Below are positions 1 through 8,712 of a stretch of DNA of 64,000 nucleotides, piece after piece. The position numbers and the translations under genes were made by a program. The stretch is from an uncultured Parvularculaceae bacterium (lineage in GTDB: Bacteria > Pseudomonadota > Alphaproteobacteria > Caulobacterales > Parvularculaceae): assembly GCA_913055785.1 (NCBI GenBank), contig CAJXLJ010000006.1, positions 36,367 to 100,366 on the forward strand, in the 5' to 3' direction. The notes below the pieces were generated by a model. It saw only the letters and a list, made by a program, of their open reading frames with translations, was not told the origin of the DNA and made no database searches. The number at the start of each line of letters is the position of its first letter. The stretch's first letter is position 1.

Positions 1-559
1 ACGCGGATAGGTTCTCATCCGTCGCCCATGTCAGGGAATTATGATCGACAATCACATTATACGCGCCGATCGTCGTGATCGCATCGATGTCGCGACCACT
101 CCGCGGCGGCTCGCCAAGGTCGCCGGGTCGGACGCGCAGGTGCTGCACGATCACATCATGCCCGCGAATGATGAGCCCCCCCTTGATGATGGTGACGCCC
201 GGCGACGGCGCTGTCTGCCCCGCGATGGTCACATAAGGATGTTCAATCGAGATATTGTCGCCAGCGAGATCGATCACGCCGCCCACTTCGAAAACGATGA
301 TGCGAGGGCCTTCCGTCGCAATCGCCGCACGCAAGCTGCCGGGTCCGCTCGAGGCCAGTGTGGTGACACGGATGATCTCGCCGCCCCGCCCGCCTTGCGT
401 CGTCGCCGCCCAGCCCACCGCGCCGGGAAAGGCGAGCTGATCGCTGTTGGCTTGAGGCGCGGCTACTTCCCCTGAACTTCTATCGCAGGCGGCAACCCCA
501 ACACTGGCGAGAAATAGAGCAACTGCACAGAACAATCTTTTGCAAGCCACGGCAATCAT
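1..559 (-). CDS. Pectate lyase family lipoprotein, partial (3' end outside window)
   Basis: Open on the minus strand from ATG at 559 to the window edge, so only about 186 N-terminal residues are seen. A GGGAGA ribosome-binding site precedes the ATG. Residues 1-22 form a lipoprotein signal with lipobox VAAC. The mature part begins FPGAVGWAATTQGG and continues with a right-handed beta-helix pattern (GPGSLRAAI, VTIAGQTAPSPG, IVDHNSLTW), which is typical of polysaccharide lyase family 1 pectate lyases. The likely role is cleavage of pectate at the outer membrane or in the periplasm. It is divergent from the hydratase gene at 678 and shares with it an ACCGGT-type operator half. The catalytic C-terminal half lies off the window, so activity cannot be judged. 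It was missed by simple ORF calling because no stop codon is present. Confidence 0.8.
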   Translation of the reverse strand, partial: MIAVACKRLFCAVALFLASVGVAACDRSSGEVAAPQANSDQLAFPGAVGWAATTQGGRGGEIIRVTTLASSGPGSLRAAIATEGPRIIVFEVGGVIDLAGDNISIEHPYVTIAGQTAPSPGVTIIKGGLIIRGHDVIVQHLRVRPGDLGEPPRSGRDIDAITTIGAYNVIVDHNSLTWATDENLSA

Positions 560-620
560 TGGTTTTCTCCCTTGCTCCGGCCTCGATAAGTCGGGGGCGT
601 CACATTTATTTATTTGAAAA

Positions 621-634
621 TGACACCGGTTTCC
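621..634. promoter_or_regulatory. Putative operator (degenerate TGACACCGGTGTCA)
   Basis: TGACACCGGTTTCC lies between the divergent pectate lyase (start 559) and hydratase (start 678) genes. Its left arm is identical to the perfect 14-bp palindrome upstream of the TonB receptor at 5038. It probably binds the same LacI- or GntR-type sugar regulator. The regulator gene is not in the window. Confidence 0.5.
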
Positions 635-677
635 TTTATTGTCTACTCCATTCCGGACAAAAAGCAGGCGGTCGAAA

Positions 678-1532
678 ATGCAGACAAAAAAGGGCGGAGA
701 CAATGCTGCTGCCAGAGACGCAATCGCTAAGGCGTTCGTTCGGGCGAGGCGCGCCGCGCAGCCGCTGAAAGCCTATCCGGGAGTCGCGCCTCAGTCCCTC
801 GACGAGGCCTATGCTATTCAGGACCTCGCCCTCGGCCTGTGGTCCGACAGGATTGCGGGATGGAAAGTCGGCCGCATCAATGGCGCTACGGCGGCTGCGC
901 TCAACTGTAACAGACTGGCCGGTCCGATCTTCAAAGGCGCCGTGAGAGAAGCCGGCGATGACATCGCAATGCCAGTGTTCGATGGCGGCTTCGCCGCGGT
1001 TGAAGCGGAATGCGTGTTAATTCTCGCCGAAGACGCGCCTGAAGGCAAAACCGAGTGGGCGACTGAAGAAGCGCAAGAACTGATTGGTTCCGTCGTCGCC
1101 GGCATCGAGATCGCCAGCAGCCCGTTCGCCGGGATCAACGATCTCGGCCCGCTCGTCACCATTTCCGATTTCGGAAACAACAATGGCCTTATCATAGGCG
1201 AGGAACTGCCCGGCTGGTCTGCGTTTGACATCGATGACTGGATTTTTGAAACCCTTATCGACGGGCAAACTGTTGGCGTCAGCGCCGCGGGCGCCATTCC
1301 TGGCGGACCTGTAGAGTCCTTGCGGTTTCTTCTTGAAAACACAGCGAAAAGGGGCATGGCGCTGAAAAAAGGCATGACGATCTCATCTGGCGCCGTGACC
1401 GGCGTTCACGAAATCAAGATCGGGCAGGAAGCCGTCATTCGCTATCGAAACGATAATGTGTTGCGTTGTCATTTAATCGCTGCAACACCGGCAAACAACG
1501 CCGGTGCCGAAACAGGAAAGATTCTAGCATGA
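678..1532 (+). CDS. Hydratase of the 2-keto-4-pentenoate hydratase / fumarylacetoacetase-like family
   Basis: A 284-residue protein. I chose ATG 678 (MQTKKGG) because AGGCGG lies 6 bp upstream; an in-frame ATG at 639 has no such site. Family marks include the GWKVGRING segment near residue 60, the acidic AAVEAECVLILAED strand (metal-ligand Glu pattern), GVVAGIEIASS-like and ITISDFGNNNGLIIG segments, and the C-terminal TGVHEIKIGQEAVIRY. These enzymes hydrate or cleave short keto acids using a divalent metal. Next to a pectate lyase and a TonB receptor, a role in catabolism of uronate-derived keto acids is plausible but inferred. Its stop overlaps the start of the next gene (ATGA), which suggests translational coupling. 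Confidence 0.7.
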   Translation: MQTKKGGDNAAARDAIAKAFVRARRAAQPLKAYPGVAPQSLDEAYAIQDLALGLWSDRIAGWKVGRINGATAAALNCNRLAGPIFKGAVREAGDDIAMPVFDGGFAAVEAECVLILAEDAPEGKTEWATEEAQELIGSVVAGIEIASSPFAGINDLGPLVTISDFGNNNGLIIGEELPGWSAFDIDDWIFETLIDGQTVGVSAAGAIPGGPVESLRFLLENTAKRGMALKKGMTISSGAVTGVHEIKIGQEAVIRYRNDNVLRCHLIAATPANNAGAETGKILA

Positions 1533-2068
1533 AACGATTTCTTACGCTCACATGCATGAGCGCGCTTACCGGCTTAGCTGCCGCATCCTGCGCCGAACAG
1601 AAAGAGGTGCAGGAACAGGAGATTGGCGCGACACTGAACGATAAAGCTGATGTCAGCATAGAAGACGTGCCTCCCGCCGTTCTCGAAGCGGCGCACGCAA
1701 TGCGTCCGGACATTACATTCACGGAAGCCGAAAGAGAAATTCGCAACGGCGTCGTTTATTACGATGTAGGCGGCGTCGATGCGAACGGCAATGAAATCGA
1801 ACTCGACATCATGCAAGACGGAGAGGGCTGGCGGGTTGTTGAAATTCAAAGAGACATTGTTCTGGAAGAAGCGCCGGAAGCGGTCGTCGCAGCCTTTCGC
1901 GAGAATGCGCCAGGCGTTGAGCCGGCGCGTATTATCGAGAGCGATCAGACCGACGGCGTCATCATCTACGAATTTTTCGCAGTCTCCGACAACGGCGATG
2001 AGAAAAAGTATGAAGTCAAATATGACGGCGAAAGCGCGGAATTTTTGACCGAGGAATGGGTTCACTAA
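1529..2068 (+). CDS. Small PepSY-like periplasmic lipoprotein
   Basis: A 179-residue protein that starts at ATG 1529, inside the stop of the hydratase gene (ATGA overlap). Residues 1-18 are a lipoprotein signal with lipobox AASC. The remainder is very acidic and contains two tandem units. Each has a PPAVLEAAH or PEAVVAAF helix followed by beta strands (GVVYYDVGGVDANGNEIELDI; GVIIYEFFAVSDNGDEKKYEV). This resembles the PepSY-like (beta-lactamase-inhibitor-like) fold. Function is unknown. It may be a calcium- or substrate-binding accessory of the pectin locus. Confidence 0.6.
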   Translation: MKRFLTLTCMSALTGLAAASCAEQKEVQEQEIGATLNDKADVSIEDVPPAVLEAAHAMRPDITFTEAEREIRNGVVYYDVGGVDANGNEIELDIMQDGEGWRVVEIQRDIVLEEAPEAVVAAFRENAPGVEPARIIESDQTDGVIIYEFFAVSDNGDEKKYEVKYDGESAEFLTEEWVH

Positions 2069-2180
2069 CCGCACCGCTATTCTGACTGATACGTCTGATG
2101 GCGCGTATTTTCAAAACCAGAAAAATCGCCCTCCTTTACGGCCGGCAATAGCACTCCCTTCTTTCAGCTATCAGAAACAA

Positions 2181-2216
2181 GAAACCCGAAGCGGGGGAGG
2201 AACCGCTTCGGGTTTC
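2181..2216. terminator. Bidirectional intrinsic terminator
   Basis: A 14-bp stem, GAAACCCGAAGCGG paired with CCGCTTCGGGTTTC, flanked by A-rich and T-rich tracts. It sits between the converging lipoprotein gene (ends 2068) and TonB receptor gene (ends 2260) and can stop transcription from both sides. Confidence 0.8.
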
Positions 2217-2259
2217 TTTCCTGTTGCAGCCCCATACTGCGGGGCTGATAACGGAGGGA

Positions 2260-4989
2260 CTAGAAGTCGTAACGCGCGCCGAAGATAAAGTTCCGACCCG
2301 TGTGGTGGTAGAGCGTCGGCAGCATCAATACGTCGAATGTCTGATGCTCATACTCATCCGTAAGATTCACCGCCTCAAAGGTCAGCTCGATATTCTCGCT
2401 AACCCGGAATGAGGACGCGAAATCCAGGTTGAACGTCGATGCAACGCCCCGCTCCTCACGCCCTTCCGTGCGCCCGCTCGATGCAGGATTTGTCGTGAGA
2501 TACGCGTCCCGGTAGGCGCCGGTAAGCCTGGCGCTGAAACGGTTGTCTTCATAATAGAAGGTCGCGTTGAAAGCGTTCGGCGAGAAGCCGATGATCGATT
2601 CCGACGTGACGTACGTATAGTTGCCGGCAAACCCCGTGTTGCCCAGGAACCCGGGCAGGAAGGTAAACGGCTGCTGGTAGACAACCTCAACGCCCTTGAT
2701 GTTTGCGCCGTCGCCGTTCGACACCTGGGAGATAATAACGTCGGGATCAAGCCCCATATCCAGATAGTCCATGAACAACGGGCTCGTCGGCGACGCAACG
2801 GTCTGCGGAAGACCAGTTGCGCTGAAGGTCGTTTCCACATCCTGAGAGCGCTCAAAGAACGTATCAATGTCTTTCAGGAAGAGGCCAACGGCAAACAGTG
2901 AATCCTCAGCGAAATACCATTCAAGACTCAGGTCGATATTCGTCGCCCGATAAGGATCAAGCCCTGGATTGCCCTGGTTGATCTGGAACGGAGGCCCCAT
3001 GAACGAGTCGATCGTACCGCCCGGCGTCAGGTTCCCCAGCGACGGCCGCGCCATCACTTTGGCGAAGCCCATGCGAACGAGGAAGTCGTCGGCCGGCTCC
3101 ATCACGATATTGAACGCCGGCAGGTAGTCGTCATACTTTCTATCAATGGTGACTTCCGTGTCGCCCAGATAGCCAGTCGACGACGTTTTTGTCTGAACAT
3201 AGCGAACGCCGAAATCGCCGCGCACCGGCATCCCGCCAAGATCAAAATGATAGTCGAACTGAACATAGCCGCCCAGATCCTTCTCTTTGACGCCGCGCGT
3301 ATCCTGGATCCGCTGCACCGGATCGATCGATAACAAACCGATCATCGCAACAGCTGCATCCCAATCGGCAGAAGTCCAACTCGTGTCGATGCCGCTTGGC
3401 GCATCAAGGCCGTCGCCAAAGCCCATCAGCTGATACGCGATCGAGTCAGTGACCGGAATTGCCGCCGAGTAGCCATCCAGATCAGCCACATTGCCTTCTG
3501 CACGCGATTCAAAGGTCGTGAATTCAAACTGTTTCCAGCTAATACCGACACTCATTGTGATCGCTTCATTCAGGTCGTAGGCGGCGTTCGCCTGGACAGT
3601 GTCATAGGTGTTATCGACACCCTGTGGACGATTGCGATACTGCGTGAAGAGAAATTCGGTCGGATCGTTTACGTCTAGAGAACCGAAGTCGACAAAGGCG
3701 GCGTTCGGGTTATCCCTGAAGTCATAGACATATCCCGTCACCGGATTGGCTGCATCGAAGAAGATCGTTGACTGAATCGGAATATCAAAATCCGATCGGG
3801 AGATACCGCCAAGGATATTCACTCGGAATGAATCGCTAAAGTCGTGCTCGATGTTGCCGGTGAACTGATAGAATTCAGTTGTGAGATAATCCCGACGATG
3901 CTCGCTACGCGCAGGAACCAGACCATTGCCGGCGTCCGCTTGCAGATCGCCCATCAAATAGGTGAGCACGCCATCGCTATTCACCTCAAAATCGGTAACG
4001 TCGATATTATCGGTGTTGCTGCGAATGAAGACTTCAAGAAACTCTTCGTCACGGGTTCCGTCGAAACTCGAATAAAGACCGTCGAACGAAATTCGAGTAC
4101 GTTCTGTCGGTTGGAATTGAAGGGAGCCAGTGATCCCGAGACGTTCCTGGTCGTAATCCAGGCGGCCATAACGCGGAATACGCGCATAATAGGAGTCGTA
4201 GAGCGTGCCGCAGTCTCCGACATCAGGCGGACACGTCGTGCCATTGACGGAACGGAAAGAGGCGAAATCATCGAAGCGAACGGTTGAGAAACCCTCTTCG
4301 CGAATTTTACGGTCTGAATAGGCGGCCGAAACCAGAAAGCCCCAGACCTCGTCGGGATCGGTGTAGGAAAGAAGCCCAGCTACCCTGGGACCGACGCTAT
4401 CTGAAAGATCGTTATAAAGCCCTTGAGCCGCCAACGATCCCGTAAAACCAGAGTCAAAATCAAATGGTTGCGCCGTTTTGAGCTCGACATTGGCGCCGAG
4501 AGAGCCTTCTTCTACGGACGCCGATTGCGATTTACGAACGACGAGTTCATTGAACAACTCGGAAGCAAATGTATTGAAATCGAAACCGCGGCTTCGGTTC
4601 GATCCGCCTGAAGCATCCGACCCGCCCCCGGTCGTGAGCGCTTCCATACCGTTAATACGAACGCGCGTGAAATCGCCCCCGAGGCCGCGAACGGTAATGC
4701 GTCTGCCCTCGCCTGCCTGACGATCAATTGATACACCCGGAATGCGCTGCAGCGATTCAGCAAGGTTCAGGTCCGGAAAATCGGCGATGTCTTCTGCGAC
4801 GATAGCGTCGACGATGCCCGTTGAGTCTTTTTTCGTCTTTAGCGCCGCGCCAAGGCTGCTTTTAAAGCCCGTTACGACGATCTGATCATCGCCTTCCTCA
4901 TCCTGCGCCAACGCAGCGCCGGCGCTCATTGATAAAGCAAGGCAGGAAACGCCTGCAAAGATTGCACGTTTAGTCTTGGAATTCGCCAT
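2260..4989 (-). CDS. TonB-dependent outer-membrane receptor (carbohydrate type)
   Basis: A 909-residue receptor. I chose the ATG at 4989 because GGGAGGG precedes it and because it begins a clean signal peptide (MANSKTKRAIFAG...AALAQ). The TonB box region IVVTGFKSSL follows at about residue 37. Next come the plug domain (DLNLAESLQRIPGVSIDRQ, RRITVRGLGGDFTRVRINGM) and a beta-barrel that ends in the expected aromatic FGARYDF. The family takes up sugars, siderophores or oligomers across the outer membrane using TonB energy. The IVDAIVAEDIADFPDLNL plug style is common in Caulobacter- and Xanthomonas-type carbohydrate receptors. Two ACCGGT operators upstream, shared with the pectate lyase and hydratase promoter region, suggest an oligogalacturonide substrate. 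That substrate is an inference. Confidence 0.9.
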   Translation of the reverse strand: MANSKTKRAIFAGVSCLALSMSAGAALAQDEEGDDQIVVTGFKSSLGAALKTKKDSTGIVDAIVAEDIADFPDLNLAESLQRIPGVSIDRQAGEGRRITVRGLGGDFTRVRINGMEALTTGGGSDASGGSNRSRGFDFNTFASELFNELVVRKSQSASVEEGSLGANVELKTAQPFDFDSGFTGSLAAQGLYNDLSDSVGPRVAGLLSYTDPDEVWGFLVSAAYSDRKIREEGFSTVRFDDFASFRSVNGTTCPPDVGDCGTLYDSYYARIPRYGRLDYDQERLGITGSLQFQPTERTRISFDGLYSSFDGTRDEEFLEVFIRSNTDNIDVTDFEVNSDGVLTYLMGDLQADAGNGLVPARSEHRRDYLTTEFYQFTGNIEHDFSDSFRVNILGGISRSDFDIPIQSTIFFDAANPVTGYVYDFRDNPNAAFVDFGSLDVNDPTEFLFTQYRNRPQGVDNTYDTVQANAAYDLNEAITMSVGISWKQFEFTTFESRAEGNVADLDGYSAAIPVTDSIAYQLMGFGDGLDAPSGIDTSWTSADWDAAVAMIGLLSIDPVQRIQDTRGVKEKDLGGYVQFDYHFDLGGMPVRGDFGVRYVQTKTSSTGYLGDTEVTIDRKYDDYLPAFNIVMEPADDFLVRMGFAKVMARPSLGNLTPGGTIDSFMGPPFQINQGNPGLDPYRATNIDLSLEWYFAEDSLFAVGLFLKDIDTFFERSQDVETTFSATGLPQTVASPTSPLFMDYLDMGLDPDVIISQVSNGDGANIKGVEVVYQQPFTFLPGFLGNTGFAGNYTYVTSESIIGFSPNAFNATFYYEDNRFSARLTGAYRDAYLTTNPASSGRTEGREERGVASTFNLDFASSFRVSENIELTFEAVNLTDEYEHQTFDVLMLPTLYHHTGRNFIFGARYDF

Positions 4990-5037
4990 GGCTAACCCTC
5001 CCATATAAAAACCGAAGTGGTTCGTTTTTCTTATTAT

Positions 5038-5070
5038 TGACACCGGTGTCATTCTTTGCTACCGGTGTCA
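5038..5070. promoter_or_regulatory. Tandem operators upstream of the TonB receptor
   Basis: A perfect palindrome TGACACCGGTGTCA at 5038-5051 is followed by TGCTACCGGTGTCA at 5057-5070, 19 bp apart centre to centre (about two helical turns). They lie about 50-80 bp upstream of the receptor start. Such CCGG-centred palindromes are typical LacI- or GntR-family operators for sugar catabolism. Confidence 0.65.
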
Positions 5071-5622
5071 TTTTTAGAAACACTAGCGGAAACTTCTCTC
5101 TCTCGCAAGTTATTTGCCGCAAAAATCTCTAGAGAGATTAAGAAAACCAGGCCTGCCGTCATCGCCACGGCACCAGCGCGTTACTCTTACATGTTGAACC
5201 GAACCAGTCGTTCACTGACGAAACACCAATGGCGCAACCGCCCTTTCTGTAACAACATGATCGCTTTCGATTGACCGCCAAGCTGGCGCGCCGCTCCTAC
5301 GCACATGTGAACAAAGACCGCTCCGCACTCAAACGTCAGCATAAGGCTGTATCCGATGAAATCGTGCGCGGTGAATATCAATACGCAAAGTAATCATGAC
5401 AAGCACGTCATCACAAAAGCGGGCGCGCGCCGCCGTCTTTAAAGACATAAGGGCGCACGAGACCACCCTCCAGCCCCATCTGATCAGCACGAGGCAGGAG
5501 TTTACACTGCCGAATGTTTGACATTGCACCTGCAAACGTCATGCGTATTCCGCAAGGCGCGACTTGAACAGTTCCGCTTTTTTTAACGTAAAGCAGTAGG
5601 CCCGCAGAAGCTTCACAAATAG
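5071..5622. other. Gap with no convincing gene
   Basis: About 550 bp with only short, unconvincing reading frames on both strands and a mixed, lower-GC composition. I see no RNA gene. It probably consists of decayed DNA at the left margin of the island. Confidence 0.5.
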
Positions 5623-6258
5623 AAGACAGTCTCACATTACAAGCCCTGCTGTCTTAAGCAGCATGCCGCAGAAACTTCTATATGTGCAAAGATCCTGCGC
5701 CTTTCATTTCTCGCGCCGGACAGCATCGACGCCATTCTCGCAAGCAGCAAGACGGGAGAGCTTAATCTGCATAGAGCAAATGTCACCGCGCTGCCTGTCG
5801 GCTGGTGCGAACAACGATGCGCGCCCGGTACGGCGCTGAATGATGCGCCCGCACGTCACCGTCTACATGATCGACGACCTACAGAGGCCACTCGTTCGAA
5901 CGCAACAGACCGCTTCCTGAAATTCTGCGACTGGCGTCTTCGGCCTATTTGGCGAACCACCGAACTGCTGTCAGAGACTCTCGGACAATTACGACCGGCT
6001 GCCGGCAAGAGCGCCGTCTCTCATAGGCCGCAGAGAGACGAAAACTTACGCAAGCGTCTGAAAAATGGGCGCGCTTTTGAAGGCTACAGCGAACTGGCGT
6101 TTCGACCGGATTTGGGTAGCGGCGGAAGCGATCCGGACCGAACCGGTCTCGGGCCATTATCCCTGTTTTCGGGGAATTTACAGGGAAATTTCACAAAGAA
6201 ATGCGGATACTGCAGTTTTGAAGAGCATATCCGCGCCTGCTTTCAACGCTATAGCTAA
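5623..6258 (+). pseudogene. Start-less remnant of a serine-recombinase C-terminal region
   Basis: The plus frame is open for 212 codons, from after the TAG at 5620 to the TAA at 6256, but it has no ATG or GTG, and its only TTG is at 6112. The translation contains KILRLSFLAPDSIDAILAS followed by a VGWCEQR-like segment. This matches the usual LLRLAFLAPDIVEAIL..G.QP....LPLDWAEQR tail of alphaproteobacterial recombinase-family proteins as I know them. The downstream part (LGSGGSDPDRTGLGPLSLFSGNLQGNF) resembles non-conserved trailing sequence often seen after such genes. The resolvase catalytic domain is missing, so I call it a decayed mobile-element fragment. Reading the frame rather than start codons is what reveals it. 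Confidence 0.5.
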
Positions 6259-6312
6259 TAATTCCCTAAACGACCTAACAGGGAAATATTTCTACGTATC
6301 AGGGAATTCAAA
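6168..6312. repeat. Short GGGAA(A)TT direct repeats
   Basis: Several copies of an (A/T)CAGGGAA(A)TT motif occur at about 6172, 6181, 6280 and 6300, and an inverted copy lies near 6261 (AATTCCCT). They lie at the end of the recombinase remnant. This motif cluster is probably debris of a mobile element. No function is claimed. Confidence 0.4.
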
Positions 6313-6750
6313 CTCGGAGCAAGTAATATTAAATGCGGATGAGGTTTTGATAGGGACAGCCCGTTCTATTCAGGTCATAGGCGGTTATTAGCATCGGTCG
6401 TATCAAGGAATTGATATATCGCGCACCAAAGATGATTTCTGATCCTGTTTCTGTAAGGAGCGGTGTGCGCAATCATACGCCGGCACCGATCCGGCGCGCC
6501 GTCGCCATATTTATAGTGCATTTTCGCGGCCCATTTGCCGGCCAGCGCATTAATACGTCGCCTTTTTTTCGAGCCGCTTGTCTGCCGGAAAAGCAGTAAG
6601 AAGCGAGGTAAGGCTTGAAAAAACGGAATAATGCTGTGCAGCGCGCATTTTTTGCTCCGAGGCGCCGCTGCCAGTCATGACACAGCTCCGTTTAAATATG
6701 GACATTTGCTATCTCGTTCATGCAGATAACTGCAGACTACTTCCAGGGCG
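6259..6750. other. Gap with no convincing gene
   Basis: Apart from the GGGAATT repeats I see nothing supported here. Frames at 6065-6391 and 6411-6599 lack ribosome-binding sites and family resemblance. The stretch lies downstream of the minus-strand operon that ends at 6751. Confidence 0.5.
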
Positions 6751-7155
6751 TTAATCGCTTTTGCCGCTTCGAATAGTTTGTTCAAACATCGAGTCATAAC
6801 TGCTCAATGAGCCCTTAATACCTACCATCCGCTTCAAATCGCAATACAGGGAAAATGGAAAAAGGTCATCAAAATAAACATATCCATACGGGGATGGGTC
6901 AAACGATTCCATACGCCATACATAGATCTTTTCAAAAAGACCGTTAATCGACTGGATCTCGCGCGTGGCTAATTTCTTCGTAACTTTTTCCCTGCGGGTA
7001 TTTATTTTTTCCCAATCTTCGCCCTCAGAAGCGCGTTGTGACGCCTGAACAAGAATCAAATAATCTATAAACAACTTCGAAGGTTGAAATGCCGAGCCTG
7101 TGTTTGAAGCTGAACGCTTTGACATGCGCATCTGTATTTTTTTCTTAGTTTTCAT
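6751..7155 (-). CDS. Hypothetical protein, third gene of the HTH-membrane operon
   Basis: A 134-residue protein. I chose ATG 7155 (MKTKKKIQMRM) because GAGGGGCG lies just upstream. The longer frame to 7362 overlaps the preceding gene. The N-terminus is strongly basic, followed by a mixed alpha/beta-looking sequence with an aromatic C-terminal third (SPYGYVYFDDLFPFSLYCDLKRM). I recognise no family. It follows the membrane-anchored HTH gene by about 115 bp on the same strand, so co-transcription is likely. Confidence 0.55.
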   Translation of the reverse strand: MKTKKKIQMRMSKRSASNTGSAFQPSKLFIDYLILVQASQRASEGEDWEKINTRREKVTKKLATREIQSINGLFEKIYVWRMESFDPSPYGYVYFDDLFPFSLYCDLKRMVGIKGSLSSYDSMFEQTIRSGKSD

Positions 7156-7271
7156 CGCCCCTCGCTGAAGCAACATCGCGCCGAGAGTTTGAGCTCGGTT
7201 TTCATCAGATAATAAAAGGCTCACATTCCGGCAGAGCCACATGCGACCTACGCAAGCTGCGCCTGTGATTC

Positions 7272-8051
7272 TTATATTTTGAAAGTTTTCGCTTCCGGCG
7301 CCGCTTCCAACCCTTCGGAGAAATAGTCCAAGCTGACACTGAAAAACTTCGCCAACACCCATAGTTGGGAAGCGCCGATTCGATTAGTTCCGCTTTCGAA
7401 TTTGTTGATTTGCGCTTGCGTCAATCCGAGATGCTCTGCCAGTTCGGCCTGGCTGAGTCCTGATTTCCCCCGAAGATCTTTAAGCCTCTGGCCTATATGC
7501 TCATCGATCAGCCGGATTTGATCACTGCGCTTTTTGGGCAATCCCGCCTCGCTCGCACTAATTCGAGTCCTTCGAAACAAATCATCTTTAAGATATAACA
7601 ATTTCATGCGCAATAAGCCCTTGGCTTCATTCATACTTTTGGGCGTAAAGCCTATAATGCAGACAGCGATCGCCAGGATCATCAGTATATTGAGCGCAAG
7701 ACTATGGGCAGCGCTTGTTCCATAATTTTCGTTAAAAGCGCCGGCCAGATTAACGCTTGCCATGGCAAGCTGAATTAGAGCCAGCGCCCCCGCCCAGCGG
7801 TTACGCGAAAGCCAGGATGTATCCCTGTAAATATTTAGAAAACAAAACGCGAGAACGGCATCGATCGCGACGTAAATTAATGTTAAGTCGTGGATGTTTG
7901 GAAACAAGCGGCCGAAAAAAATGAAAATGATATTCGATATGATGATCGAACCAAGCAACATCGCGGCGCCGAATATTTTCTTCTGGCTTCCCCAGAGCAC
8001 GGCAAGCACAGCGACACCGAACGCCAATCCCGTATAGAGAAAAAACAGCAT
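7272..8051 (-). CDS. Membrane protein fused to a C-terminal XRE-type HTH domain
   Basis: A 259-residue protein with two parts. Residues 1-140 contain about five hydrophobic helices (for example LFFLYTGLAFGVAVLAVLWG, AMLLGSIIISNIIFIFFG, ALNILMILAIAVCIIGF). A basic linker of about 45 residues follows, and then a canonical XRE helix-turn-helix at about 190-245 (IGQRLKDLRGKSGLSQAELAEHLGLTQAQINKFESGTNRI). The HTH should lie in the cytoplasm, giving a membrane-tethered DNA-binding protein. XRE domains usually sit in soluble repressors, so this order (membrane first, HTH last) is uncommon. It may couple an envelope signal to a promoter. It is in an operon with 8073-8465 (21-bp gap) and 6751-7155. 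Target and signal are unknown. Confidence 0.7.
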   Translation of the reverse strand: MLFFLYTGLAFGVAVLAVLWGSQKKIFGAAMLLGSIIISNIIFIFFGRLFPNIHDLTLIYVAIDAVLAFCFLNIYRDTSWLSRNRWAGALALIQLAMASVNLAGAFNENYGTSAAHSLALNILMILAIAVCIIGFTPKSMNEAKGLLRMKLLYLKDDLFRRTRISASEAGLPKKRSDQIRLIDEHIGQRLKDLRGKSGLSQAELAEHLGLTQAQINKFESGTNRIGASQLWVLAKFFSVSLDYFSEGLEAAPEAKTFKI

Positions 8052-8072
8052 AGCGCCTAATCAAGGAACGGC

Positions 8073-8465
8073 TTATTGGCTTGGAAGCAGGTCAGGATCT
8101 TTCTCTCCTTCTTTTCCCTTTTCTTCTTTGGGAATACCGCCAGTCATAACTACGATCGCGTCGGATTTGGCTTTAGCGATGCCATGGGCGATTTTATGAC
8201 CGTCAGAAAGCGCCGCAGGAAGGTTCAGCGCATATCCCATGATCTCTGATACCCTGCTGTGTAATTTCCTTACGCGAGGGTGCAATATAGAACTTTCGGT
8301 CTTCAGGATAAAAGACGCAAAGCCGGCTGTGGCTTTGGCGCATTTCTCAAGCGCAGTCATGCAGGCGCTTTCAGCATCAAGCAAAGCTTGTTGTTCATCC
8401 CGTACATCGATTTCTCTTTGAGAGTTCGATGGTTGCCGGAGTGCGGCGATATTTGATGACGACAT
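8073..8465 (-). CDS. Hypothetical helical protein, first gene of the HTH-membrane operon
   Basis: A 130-residue soluble protein. ATG 8465 is preceded by GGAGCT. The sequence is mostly helical (EQQALLDAESACMTALEKCAKATAGFASFILKTESSILHPRVRKLHSRVSEIMG), with a charged lysine/glutamate-rich tail (EEKGKEGEKDPD). It has no signal peptide, and I recognise no domain. The position, 21 bp ahead of the membrane-anchored HTH gene, suggests a shared function, perhaps as a partner of that protein. This is inference from position only. Confidence 0.55.
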   Translation of the reverse strand: MSSSNIAALRQPSNSQREIDVRDEQQALLDAESACMTALEKCAKATAGFASFILKTESSILHPRVRKLHSRVSEIMGYALNLPAALSDGHKIAHGIAKAKSDAIVVMTGGIPKEEKGKEGEKDPDLLPSQ

Positions 8466-8657
8466 TTGAAAGCTCCGTGTTTTACAGCTTTATGGCGACT
8501 GAGCCGCCCTCTTTTCCCCTGACAATAAGGATCAGTTTCTGCATCAACGCAACAAAAAAATCGCAATACGATTAAAATACATCTTTATAGGGAAGATAAA
8601 CAAATGAACAATTATAAGTTGTGTAATGTTTGACCCGGCTATACAGAACGCTCTATT

Positions 8658-8684
8658 CGGGCCTTTTGGCGCAGATGCACCCAA
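8658..8684 (+). repeat. Left terminal inverted repeat of the IS1595-type element
   Basis: 27 bp beginning CGGGCCTTTTGGCGC. It matches the reverse complement of 11437-11463 at 26 of 27 positions. Confidence 0.8.
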
Positions 8685-8712
8685 CTAAGCGAGATTCAAA
8701 ATGCTTAGGATG

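Noticed and set aside
41..475. Plus-strand frame of 144 codons over the pectate lyase gene
   Set aside because: The minus strand encodes a clear pectate lyase with signal peptide and ribosome-binding site. The plus frame is its shadow.
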